From NCBI GenBank assembly GCA_023362775.1, contig JALMGJ010000002.1:36977914-37041913 (forward strand): a stretch of DNA of 64,000 nt, written 5' to 3'. The notes below the pieces were generated by a model, which searched no databases, was not told where the DNA came from, and saw nothing but the letters and a program-made list of their open reading frames with translations. A program made the position numbers and the translations under genes. Source of the DNA: Charina bottae (taxonomy: Eukaryota > Chordata > Lepidosauria > Squamata > Charinaidae). Positions 42,230-52,180 of this stretch are shown here, one piece after another; the stretch's first letter is position 1; every line of letters begins with the position of its first letter.

Positions 42230-43730
42230 ATCACAGCAGCTTGCAAAGGTTACTTATCCGGACTAGATCACACCACAAACGTTGCAAGGAGTGAATGACC
42301 TTCCAAAGCACACTGTGGCATCTTCATCTGACTTCTCCTGAACACACCCACACACCGACATGTACACACTTAATTAAAAGATAAAGTGAAAATGCACGAG
42401 CTGAGGCTTTAAGACGGCTGTAACTTATCTTGGAAAGTAATCATCAACTCTTAGTGGGGGAAGAATCTGGTGAGATCTACCGTATATCCCATCTATACTT
42501 CATCTAAATCCTGCCTTTTTCAGGTTCTTCCTTGGCACTGATCAAACATACCAATGACAAAATGGATGTAAGGGAACCTATCCTATTGTTGTGAGGAGGT
42601 CGGTGTGGGGCTGCCACTTGTCCAGAGGTCTTGTGTGAAGGCCATTAGTGGACTGCTAGGACCACTGAATGGAGCAGAGCTTAACGCAGTGTAAGCATGT
42701 GCACAGAAAAAGAATATTATCAACAATAGAGTTAATGAGCACGTTAGAGAAATACAGGTTATTCATCTTACACACTTAGCCCACCCAAGCATAAAGAATC
42801 ACATGCTTAGACAAAGTAGGTTCAAAAAGTAAGTACAAAAGAGTTATTACATTTATTTGGTCCAGTTACATCCATTTCAGTAGAAAATTGGTTTCAGTTC
42901 TTCTTTTCTTGTTCCCTAAACTTTGTGGACCCGTGGCCCTAATTTGCTGCCAGAGCTGCGTGAAGAAAAGGGAAAACGACTCCTATGTTGGCATGGCCTC
43001 TCAATACGGAGCCACAGCCACGTGCTACTTCTTCGATGGAGGATGGAGTCTGAGAGAACTGACTACGAAGGGAGAAGGAGGAAGTGGGAGTGGCAACAAA
43101 GACACAGAGAATTGCATCATGGCATGAACTCATCTGCATGCAAATGAGGCATGTTGATTTGCCGGATTTCCAACATTGTGGAGGTGCAGAGGGTGAATGA
43201 CGACAGGCCGTTGTCTCTGCCTTTTCCAAGCTCTCTAGCATGGTTCCAGAGAGGGGTAGATGTTTTGAGTTAGTTAGCGCCCCATCAGGCACTTTTGCCT
43301 CCATTTGAAGCCCAGGCAAAGCTCTCTGGAATACTGCATGAAACAAAGGGATTGTACAGATAGCAGAAAAATATCAAAAATTCCCCAGCTATTTCCAGAT
43401 GGAGTTGGGACCAGAATGACGGTGGAAGAAGCTGCCAGAGAAATGAAGGGAAAGGGCTATGCCCACATCATCTTCAAATGACCAATAAGTCCTGGGTTGC
43501 TCACCCATTATTCAGTACCACCTGATTGCACCGCCAACCAAATGGTGATATCAGATTTTACACACCTTGCAACTTGTTGGAAGCTGCCAACTTAAGGAGG
43601 AAGACATTCCTTGACAACTGGTACAGCTGAAGGTTTGTTCACACATGGCAAAGTCATTAGAACAAGAGAGAGAAAATGTGTTGCCCTAGCATGGTTGGCC
43701 TGCAGCTGGGTGCAAGTGGGGAAAGGAATT
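42230..43730. other. intergenic, no recognised gene or repeat
   Basis: Several frames of about 75-135 codons exist on both strands (for example 42888-43127) but show no family motif. Confidence 0.4.
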
Positions 43731-43734
43731 ACCA

Positions 43735-44165
43735 GTTAGAGCCAGTTTGGTCTAGTGGTTAAGGCAACAGGCTAGAAACCAGGAGACGGAGAGATCTAGT
43801 CCTACCTTAGGCATGAAAGCCGGCTGGGTGACCTTGGGCCAGTCCCTGTCTCTCAGCCCTAGGAAGGAGACAATGGCAAACCAGGAGACTGAGAGTTCTA
43901 GTCCCGCCTTAGGCATGAAAGCCGGCTGGGTGACCTTGGGCCAATCCCTCTCTCTCAGCCCTAGGAAGGAGCCAATGGCAAACGAGACTGAGATCTAGTC
44001 CCGCCTTAGACATGAAAGCCGACTGGGTGACCTTGGGCCAGTCCCTGTCTCTCAGCCCTAGGAAGGAGCCAATGGGAAACCAGGAGACTGAGAGTTCTAG
44101 AAAAAAAGGAGGAGGAGGAAGGAGTATTTGGTATGTTCGCCACCTTGAGTTATTTATAAAAATAA
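43735..44165 (+). mobile_element. tRNA-derived SINE with tandemly amplified body
   Basis: Starts GAGCCAGTTTGGTCTAGTGG (tRNA-like). A unit of about 100 bp (GAAAGCCGGCTGGGTGACC, CTCAGCCCTAGGAAGGAG, ACTGAGAGTTCTAG) is repeated three times. The normal single-copy form is at 46286-46515. Confidence 0.8.
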
Positions 44166-44189
44166 TAAAGGTGGGATAGAAAATAAATA

Positions 44190-44300
44190 ACTAAATAGCT
44201 AAATAGCTAAATAGCTAAATAGCTAAATAGCTAAATAACTAAATAACTAAATAACTAAATAACTAAATAGCTAAATAGCTAAATAGCTAAATAGCTAAAT
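44190..44300. repeat. 8-bp microsatellite (AAATAGCT/AAATAACT)
   Basis: About 13 units; two variants are ordered in blocks (AGCT, then AACT, then AGCT). Confidence 0.92.
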
Positions 44301-44679
44301 AAAATAGGAAATTCCTCTTACAGTTTCAAAGATTCTGTATTCACCTAGACTAATGGTAAGAGAACTTACTGAAATCTGTGTTGTTCTTGTGTGAGGCTGG
44401 ACAGATACCCTGGATATCCAATACCCAGGGGAGATGCCACCTTGGAAGGATAATCTCAAGGAAAGTCCTTCGTTGAAGAGATGATTTGCTACCATTTATA
44501 GCTGCTGTGGTGTGCAGGATTCTCACTGATATAAGGTCCCTTCTGAGACATTTGCTTGTGGTTTTACACTTCAGATGTTGAAAAAGACGTCACGTTTCCT
44601 CTGCAGCCCAAAACCTCTGTGTATAAAGACCAAATTAGAGTCAGATGCACTCCATCCTAAAAGACAACCTCTTCAGGCT

Positions 44680-44743
44680 ATGGAGGATGAAGAGGGGTAC
44701 ATGACCTTAACGCTGCCTTCTTCACAAACTCCATGGACTCCAA
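44680..44743 (+). CDS. orphan first exon encoding a hemITAM-like tail (KLRF/CLEC1B type)
   Basis: ATG at 44680 starts MEDEEGYMTLTLPSSQ; the acidic run followed by GYMTL fits the hemITAM (acidic-x-G-Y-x-x-L) of NKp80, NKp65, CLEC-2 and Dectin-1, which signals through Syk. A possible donor CCAA|GTATGG leaves phase 1, the phase needed by the exons of both lectin genes in this window. The frame is open upstream to 44575 but the acidic start matches the family. It may belong to a second KLRF-like gene whose 3' end survives at 46.8 kb, or feed the CLEC2-like gene. Confidence 0.65.
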
Positions 44744-45084
44744 GTATGGCTATATTTGTCCTTATTTGTCTTTATTTGTATTTCTGGTGATTAGCAACTG
44801 CATTTGGCAGCTGGGGGTTTGCTTTGTCCGGTTTGAATAAAGGCAAATGGTTTGCTAATGGTTAAGAAGCAAAATTATCCCTTTGCATATTTGCTATCTT
44901 GGGCTGAAACACAATAAATAGGGTTTAATGGATAGTCACTTCTTCTGTAAATCTGTGGAATTATTTAATACAAGTGGCTTTTAATTTTTGTCAGAGCTCA
45001 GCTATTACAACTGTTTTCAAATGACTCACACCTCCTACTCTCTAAGGAGGAAAATTCAAGTAATGTCTCATTGATCAGTTGACT

Positions 45085-45661
45085 TTCTATACCAGGCCTT
45101 TTGTGTGTGTGTGCCTTCGAGTTAATGTTGACTCCTGGTGACTGCCTGGACTAGTCCCTGCAGTTTTCTTGGGCAAGATTTTTGGAATTGGTTTGCCATT
45201 GCCTCCTTCCTAGGGCTGAGCAAGAATGACTGGCCCAAGGTCACCCAGCTGGCTTTGTACCTGTAAGGCGCTCCATCCAATATCTATAATCTCCCTGCTC
45301 TAAGTAACCCACAGACGCGCAGGTTCTTAGAAGCAAAAGAGTTTATTATAGTATACAGAGGTTATTTAAATCTCCCCCCCCCCCCGCAAGGTTCTTTGGT
45401 GGTGATACGTGTAACTCGTGTCTTCCAAGATGCTCAGACATCCACTGGCGGGGATGTGTATTCGCAATCGTCAGCTAGGTGCGAACCAGTCTATTTCCAA
45501 GCCGGCGTCTCTTCCGTGTCAGTTGCAGCCTCCTGGAATGCGCATATTCATCTAGCGTCTTTGGCAGAGATCTGCCGATCTCTGACAGTACCCAAGGCAG
45601 GACTACAACTCAGTTTCTTGCCCAGTGTCTTAACCACCACACCAAACTGGCTCTCATATAC
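45085..45661 (-). mobile_element. tRNA-type SINE (minus), split by a solo LTR
   Basis: CCTCCTTCCTAGGGCTGAGC and CCCAAGGTCACCCAGCTGGC are the reverse complement of the SINE at 46286; the tRNA-like end is at 45590-45661. An LTR sits between. Confidence 0.75.
45262..45587 (-). mobile_element. solo LTR, 326 bp
   Basis: TG...CA ends (TGTAAGG, CTCTGACA) with exact 5-bp TSD GTACC (45257-45261, 45588-45592). AATAAA is readable on the minus strand near 45340, so the LTR is probably in minus orientation. Confidence 0.8.
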
Positions 45662-45917
45662 CAGACTACTGAGTCATTATTATTACTGTCAACTATATTG
45701 ATAATACTGTGCAACCAAAATAAAGCGAGGGGGCTGAAACAATAATTACAGGATGCTGTAATTAGGGCTACTTAGCTTAGGGAAAAGACCTTTTCAAGGA
45801 GATAAGATTGAATTTTTAAAAAATTATATCTGGTAAAGAAAGGGTGAACAAGAAGTTTTTCTACATCTCCCTTAACAGTAGAACTAGAGGCTGTCTGAGT
45901 GAAACTGACTAGTAGAA

Positions 45918-46180
45918 CACAGCTTTCCAAACTGTGTGTCGCGACACAAAAGTGTATTGCCACACACAGTCTGGTGTGTTGCCACACAAGCTGGAAGCAC
46001 TGATCATCATCAGCGCTTCCAGGTTTTCCCGCGGCGACACACCAACGGCGCAGCGCAAAAACCCGAAAGCGGCTTCCGGGTTTTTGCGCGCTGCTGCAAC
46101 AGCGGCACTTCCGGGTTTTCCCGCGGCAACACACCAATGGCGGTTGGTGTGTCGCCGCGGGAAAACTTTGGAAAGCCCTG
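45918..46180. mobile_element. hAT MITE, family 1, copy 4
   Basis: Ends CACAGCTTTCCAAAC and TTTGGAAAGCCCTG; exact TSD TAGTAGAA. Confidence 0.92.
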
Positions 46181-46285
46181 TAGTAGAAGATATCAAACTG
46201 AAAGGAGGTACTATTTCTTCACCAACCTGTGAAATATGCTGCCACAAGATGTGATGTTGGCCATTAGTTTAGGTGGCTCCAACAT

Positions 46286-46515
46286 GGGACTGAGCCAGTC
46301 TGGTGTAGTAGTTAAGGCATCAGGCTAGAAACCGGGAGACCGTGAGTTCTAGTCCCGCCAAGGCACAAAGCCTGCTGGGTGACTTTGGGCCAGTCCCTCT
46401 CTCTCAGCCCTAGGAAGGAGGCAATGGCAAACCACTTCTGAAAAACCTTGCCAAGAAAACTGCAGGGACTTGTCCAGGCAGTCTCCAAGAATCGGACACG
46501 ATTGAACGAATTAAA
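46286..46515 (+). mobile_element. tRNA-derived SINE
   Basis: GAGCCAGTCTGGTGTAGTAG to GACACGATTGAACGAATT and poly-A; partial TSD TATGGGACT-like. Confidence 0.8.
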
Positions 46516-46827
46516 AAAAAAGTATGGGACTAGACACATTCCTGGAGGACAGGTCTCTCAACAGATACTAGCCTTAATGACTGGGTTCCAATGCATGGGA
46601 AAACACAGGAGAATGGTTTCAATCTCCAATCTGAGAGCTACCTAGATAGGTCTGGTGGACCACCATATGAGATGCAATGCTAGCTAGATGGCTGTAGGCC
46701 AGATCCAGCAGGGCTATTTTCACGTTCTCATGGATCCCATTTCACCTATGTTTTTCATGACTATGTTTAGAACAAAACAATTGTCAAAGGATCTGGAATA
46801 TGCATGTGTTCTTATTTTAAGAATTGA

Positions 46828-47105
46828 GGCGGCTGGATTTGTCAGAAAAACTCTGTGTTGATCTGAGGATTCACATGCAGAACTTTTTTAAAAAACATCT
46901 CACCCTCACCCCACCCCCCTGCAAATGTTTTTCAGCAATCATTGTTCCATCATATAGTAAAGAGTTGCTATCTGGCGGAAGAACTGCTCAATTCTCATGC
47001 CAGCCTTTTGCAGATGAGAAAAGGGACATAGTAGGGAGTGGCCTCCAAAGGAAGAGGATTTTGTGGGATCCCCCAGCAAATACGGGAGCCCATAAGAAAG
47101 CGTGT
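46828..47105 (+). pseudogene. remnant of a second KLRF-like gene: end of last exon plus 3' UTR
   Basis: TGGATTTGTCAGAAAAACTC translates as WICQKN, followed by SVLI and TGA, the same end as the KLRF-like gene (WVCRKKSVLI, stop). About 260 bp of 3' UTR then follow with clear similarity to 39849-40112. The first two thirds of the exon are missing, replaced by unrelated sequence. This shows that the KLRF-like gene was duplicated in tandem. Confidence 0.8.
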
Positions 47106-47109
47106 GTGC

Positions 47110-47630
47110 ACCCATATTATCATTACTTTTAAAATATAGTTCAATAAATAAGATAGAATAAGTTATACTTGCATTTTTAAATATAGCCATGTCAAACAAA
47201 AAAGAAACCTGTGGACCTTTTGAGATGATGTAGTTGTTTTCACTGCATCTATTTTTATGCCTCACAACATAAAGCATTTTCAGTTTCAGATGTATAATTT
47301 CCATCTTTCTTACTCTTCCCCCATTATATTCTGAGACAGAAAAGGCATCTCCATGGACAGGCCTGTAAAGTCAAGTTGAGCAACACGGGACTGTCACTCC
47401 CCATCATTCCTCCCCGTTGGCTATGCCTGGAAACTGGGATTCTGAATTATTGTCCTCCCTATAACAAACTATCATAATAATTCCTCGGGAGCACATGGTC
47501 TCTTTGAAGGGGGAAGGACTTCACAGGAGCTCAACTGTAAAACAGAATTTTTTATCTCACAACTAATAGGTGGGCATGTTAAGGGGGGGGGGAATCAATT
47601 TCAGCCTGCAGATGGCAAGGACAGGAAGTG
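47110..47630. other. intergenic, no recognised feature
   Basis: Nothing assignable was seen. Confidence 0.4.
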
Positions 47631-47634
47631 GCTT

Positions 47635-47750
47635 GAATCAAGTCAACTGGATTTCTATTATTGAATATTATTAATATTAATTATATTAATATTATTGGCA
47701 TGATTCAAGCCACAGACTGTTCCACCTGGATGACTCAGAACCTTCATCGA
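47635..47750. mobile_element. rearranged Penelope end
   Basis: GCTTGAATCAAGTCAACTGG and GGCATGATTCAAGCCACAG are the outer PLE ends seen at 23220-23290; an ATTATTAATATT palindrome lies between. Confidence 0.65.
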
Positions 47751-48189
47751 CAAGGACAGGAAGTTGTTTCAAAGGAGCGAGAGCTTTCAGATAAGATGTG
47801 ATCCATCTGCAAGCAAACAACCAAGCTCAGAGAGCACCAAGGACTCCACAGTGAAAGATCTGAAAGTAGGAAGTGGACAATTCCCAGTCGTGCAACTAGT
47901 AAGAGGTAGATATAACAGGGCTGCCTGCCTATTATCACAGAGCAACAGCAGCCAACTTGGAACAAATACAAGCTCTCCCAATGGGGGTCTTGTTCAACCT
48001 TCCCTCTGAGTCACCGATGGCAAGGAACTGACCCTTGGTAGCGTGAATGCTCTCTGGCGTGTGAGAGGAGAGGTCTCACGGAGGTACTGTGGGGACCCAG
48101 AAGGGCTGTAAAAAGGATCCTCAAAGCAATAGGGGGGATTTGGGCTCGATCATTCTGAGCCTCTCAATCTCAATCGAGGGTTCTTTGTT

Positions 48190-48305
48190 TAAATAATCAT
48201 GATTGGGGGGCGGGGGTGTTAATGTTTGCTTTTTATGTCGTATGCCGCCCAGAGTCACACTGTTTTAGTTGGGGGGGGGTATAAATCCTGCACATAAATA
48301 AATAA
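48190..48305 (+). mobile_element. CR1/L2-type 3' end
   Basis: GCCGCCCAGAGTCACACTG then ATAAATAAATAA. Confidence 0.6.
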
Positions 48306-48309
48306 GTAG

Positions 48310-49250
48310 AACTTGAAGAATTCTATCAGGGCCAAGTGATATTAAAAAGGGAGCGGAGGGGCCATAGAAGGAAAGATCTTTACCAATGTTATTTCCTAGC
48401 TGGAAAAAAAGCTGATACTGAACAGCAGCTCCATTCTAGCCAGAGGAAGGTACAGTAAATTAGATAGAATGGGGAACTCATAATAAAATCCTTTTTTAAA
48501 AAAAATGGAATAGCTTTGAGATGGGAAGTATCGGAGTTAAGTGCAGAATTGAGCACCAAACAGCAAAAGACTGAATACTTTTGCATTTAATCGTTTACTA
48601 GCAGCCGAGACCGAGATATTTCCATTCCAGCTAGAGTAGTTAATGACTGCATTAAGCCGAGCAGTCACTTCACAAATCTGGCATGTCCAGGAGGTTGAGC
48701 CCTAAACATGGACACCTAGATACGTCAAGGTTTTATCCTGCTCAAGTGGGAAGCCACTGGGAGTCCATTTATGCCAGAGATTCCTTAGCAGAAGCAGCAG
48801 CAGCAGCAGCTTTGTTTTAGATTAGTCGATTACTGTCTTTCAGCATAGCCACATTCTGAATATGCAGAAAGTACCTGCTTGGGATGAAGAGAATTACGGT
48901 GTTGTCGGCCCAAAGCAGCAGAGAGATTGGGCTGTAATTTGGGGAGGGTGGAATTCCTGCTTAGCTAACACCTGAGCAACATCCTGGATGCAAAGATTAA
49001 ACCGAGGGGAGTGGTGAGAAGGCAACCTCGTGCAAGACCTTTTGGGGTGGGAATTGAAGCAGGAGCTGCACCATCAAGACCATCTTTTTGCTCGGGTCCT
49101 CATGAAGCATTAGAATTAGGGGATGGAGATTAAAGCTCATGACCATAAAATATAATTAGCCTTGGGAAACCAGACGATCCTCCCCAGAAACTTGCATGGA
49201 GGAATCTGTGCTCCCATCCCAGAGGACAGAACACAGAATGGTGGATATAC
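48310..49250. other. intergenic, no recognised gene
   Basis: A short (AGC)n run lies at about 48790-48812. A diverged LINE may be present but cannot be named. Confidence 0.4.
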
Positions 49251-49251
49251 T

Positions 49252-49822
49252 GCCAACTAGATTTCTATTTTCTTAGTGGAAACGTTTCGCTCCTTATCCA
49301 AGGAGCTTCTTCAGTCTGAGCAAAGTTGGTAAGGGAATCCTAAATATGTTCCTAGGTAGCTGTGTGACCTTACACCTGGGGCTAGGTCATGGTTATATTG
49401 AGATGTAATTTTTAAGTCCTTTTATCATCTAAAGGAGGGTCGTTAAAATCACCATGCTGCTGTTGAGCTTCTGAAATGGTCTTAATCTTCCTAGGCACAG
49501 AAGACAAAATGGGGAGGAAGATGGGGGAGAGTTTGTGCCTGAGGCCCCCACCTCTATTCAAGGAAGGATTTTCCAAGTTGGCATAAATGGATTCCTTGAC
49601 CCCTCTCTCAAACCACCTATCTTCTCTGTCTAAAATGTGAACATTAATGTCCTCAAATGAGTGTCCTTTTTCTTTTAGATGAAGATAAACTGACGACTCT
49701 GGTCCTGTGGTGTTATTTCTCCTGTGTTGGGCCATCCTCCTGTACATAGGTTGTTTGGTTTCTCCAATGTAGAGTTCAGAGCACTCCTCACTGCACTGGA
49801 TTGCATAAACTACATTGCAGTT
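49252..49822 (-). mobile_element. Penelope 3' fragment (GIY-YIG part)
   Basis: The minus frame 49412-49831 gives the endonuclease from NVVYAIQCSEECSELYIGE to the end, with few changes from the copy at 23.4 kb; the terminal sequence with a hammerhead core follows. Confidence 0.9.
49277..49322 (-). ncRNA. candidate hammerhead ribozyme in PLE end
   Basis: Core CTGAAGA/GAAA at 49285-49314 (minus) with stem II CTCCTT-GGAT-AAGGAG. Confidence 0.58.
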
Positions 49823-49831
49823 TATCTTCAT

Positions 49832-51078
49832 AAGTGCGCGTTCTCTAGTCTTGGAATGATGTTAATACTGTCTGCGAAATGAGGAAGCCCAGCAACGGCT
49901 TTTGGGGACTGTTTGGGCTGTGGAGGAAAAATCATTTTCCTTAAAACTCTAATATTCTTTACAAAATCCTCCCTCCCTCTCTCTCCCTCTCCCACATTTC
50001 CAAAAGCCTTAATTCCCATTTTAGCTACTTCTCCTTTTATCTCTGGGAACAAGGAGTGTTTGTACAAATAACCCAACAGCTACCTCCATGATGTTCTCCA
50101 ATAGAATTAATAATAATAGTAATAAATAATAGGTTAATAATAGATAGGTATCCATAGGCCTTGCCAAGATTGAAATAGTCAGCGTGGGGAATTCTGGGAG
50201 TTGAAGTCCACACATCTTAAAGTTGCCAAGGTTGAAAAACACTGTTAAAGGGCATGAGAACAGAATCCTGAAAGAGTATGTTTCTCTCTGTCCCATCTTA
50301 TGCTGAACAAAATCAAGGCAGGTTATTTTGAGTTTCTTTCTCGCAGGTTCTTCAGTCTCTGGACTGTGTAATCTCTTCTCCAAATCCCTTTTTCCAAAAG
50401 CCAGTTCTAAATTCCTTTACACCTGGTCACACAGTTGAGGAATCTAGATTGGCAGCCAAGAGTCCCTCAAAATGGGGAGAAACTTGATGTGCAAATGTTG
50501 GCTTGTGTCTGGGTCCCTCTTCTCATGTTTGGGAGGGGAATTACTGGCTTTCTGAAGGAGCACCCTTATAGCCCTAGTCTGCCTTGTCAGAACTTGGAGA
50601 CTAGGTCAAGAAGACTTACCTGTTCTAAGGACTGAGCATCAAAGACATATTTACGGGGCTGTATCACCTTGCAAAGCCTAGGCAACAGCCTTTTGTTGGG
50701 GAAGGTGTGTGCTGCAATAAAACTCTGTGCAATAGAGTTCTCTTCAATGGCGTGGGGTGTCCAGTCATCAGAAAACAAAGGCCCCTCACAAACGTGTGGC
50801 TGTTACAGCAGTAGAGATTTATTTTCCCCTACTTTTCCTCTAAGAAGTCTGAGGCTCATTGTAGCAGATCAAGGCAAATTGGGGAGTGGGAGGCAGATGG
50901 TGGGTGAGAGCCGTGTCCGGCATGGGTGTATGCTTGAGAGAAACTACAACTGAAATCATGATCTTTTGCCCGGGTCTCTCCTCACTTTTTTCCCTCTAAC
51001 TTATTAGGACTTGGAAGAAGAATCAGCACCGACTTCCTAGTAAATAATTCAGGAGGAGTTTGTGTGTGTATTTGGGTG
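49832..51078. other. intergenic; part of a hAT MITE at about 50175-50245, otherwise nothing recognised
   Basis: GGAATTCTGGGAGTTGAAGT and GGTTGAAAAACACTG are the reverse of the MITE end at 40477. The rest has no recognised content. Confidence 0.5.
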
Positions 51079-51079
51079 T

Positions 51080-51285
51080 GTGGAGTCCTTGGTGCTCTCT
51101 GAGCCTTGTTGTTTTCTTGCAGACGTTTCATTGCCAGGCTAGGCAACATCTTCAGTGCGAAAAGGGAGTGGGACTTGCTCTCTGTTTCTATACCATGGCT
51201 TGCCCTGCTTGTGTTGGTGGGGGTGTTGTTCTCTCCTTGGTAGTTCCTTGATTGGGCTGTTGTTTGCTGCTTGGTTGGGTGTGTG
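51080..51285 (-). mobile_element. Penelope terminal repeat (second family)
   Basis: Nearly the same sequence as the arms of the fold-back element at 14.05-14.68 kb. Confidence 0.8.
51112..51163 (-). ncRNA. hammerhead ribozyme motif in PLE end
   Basis: On the minus strand identical to the motif at 14591-14642, including stem I, CTGAAGA, stem II, GAAA and the GTC triplet. Confidence 0.82.
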
Positions 51286-51351
51286 TGTGTTGCTATATGG
51301 AAAGTTTTTCAATTGCTCAGTCCAGCCTACAAATTTTCTGATGGTCCCTCT

Positions 51352-51720
51352 GTCAGGGTTCATAGCTGAAGCCTGCCATTAGGGGTATAGAGGTAGTCTA
51401 AGCGTGTGAACTGGAGGGAGGGGGAGAGTGTGCTAAGTGTTGTGGGTTTCCTCGGAGTCTGTGGAATGCAGCACCAAGGTCAACCATCTGCAAGAGTTGG
51501 AGGCTTGGGAACGGAGAGGGAAAGTTCTGGACATTGACATCATAGGGGCTGCAAAATTGGTGCGCAGGGGGGAGAGTTAAGTTAGCCCTGTTTGGCAGGA
51601 ATCCGCATTCAGATCTTTAGGAGTGTTTCAATTTACCTGTATCCTGAATAAAGCTTATTCTGCATTTCATTGAATTGCATCGAGAAGTGTTTATTGGGGC
51701 ACTGAAGTTGGAATAATTAC
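51352..51720 (+). repeat. possible solo LTR
   Basis: Begins TGTCAGGGTTC, contains AATAAA near 51647, ends ATTACA. No clear TSD, so low confidence. Confidence 0.3.
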
Positions 51721-52021
51721 ACCCCTATCCTACTTAGCTTTTAAAGAGCAGCCAAGAGCGGCTAGGATTCTTAATTGAATTCAAACCTTTTTACATAGTA
51801 TAGAGAATGGAATGTGGGCTTTTATTCTTCTACCAAAAGGTTTCCCAATTTATTCATGACAACAAGACCTTCGCATTACAAATTATTTTTTGCTATAACC
51901 TTTCTTAAGGTTGTATCCTATGTCTAGAAATGGCTTCCTAGGACTTGGTACAATTGTGCCAACTCAGCTTCTCTAAGCATCTTGGCCTTCGTTCTTGTGA
52001 CAGCCCCATTTTTAATTCCAG

Positions 52022-52180
52022 GTCAGACAAATCCAGGAGTACTGAATGTGGATGTATCCGAGGAAGGCTCAGAGATGGAACTTCAGTTTGATGAGGAGCG
52101 GCAAAATCTGCAGGCCTCTCCCACCAACGGACATGCTGTTGGCAGCAGTGGACATGCCTTTGGACAGGAGCAAGAAACAG
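52022..52180 (+). CDS. CLEC2-like gene, cytoplasmic exon a
   Basis: Acceptor TTTTAATTCCAG, donor GAAACAG|GTAATA, 53 codons, phase 1. Acidic, hydrophilic, no tyrosine motif. Confidence 0.65.

Noticed and set aside
42888..43346. Additional lectin or other gene between the clusters
   Set aside because: Frames have no CTLD signature (no WIGL, no cysteine spacing) and no convincing splice sites.
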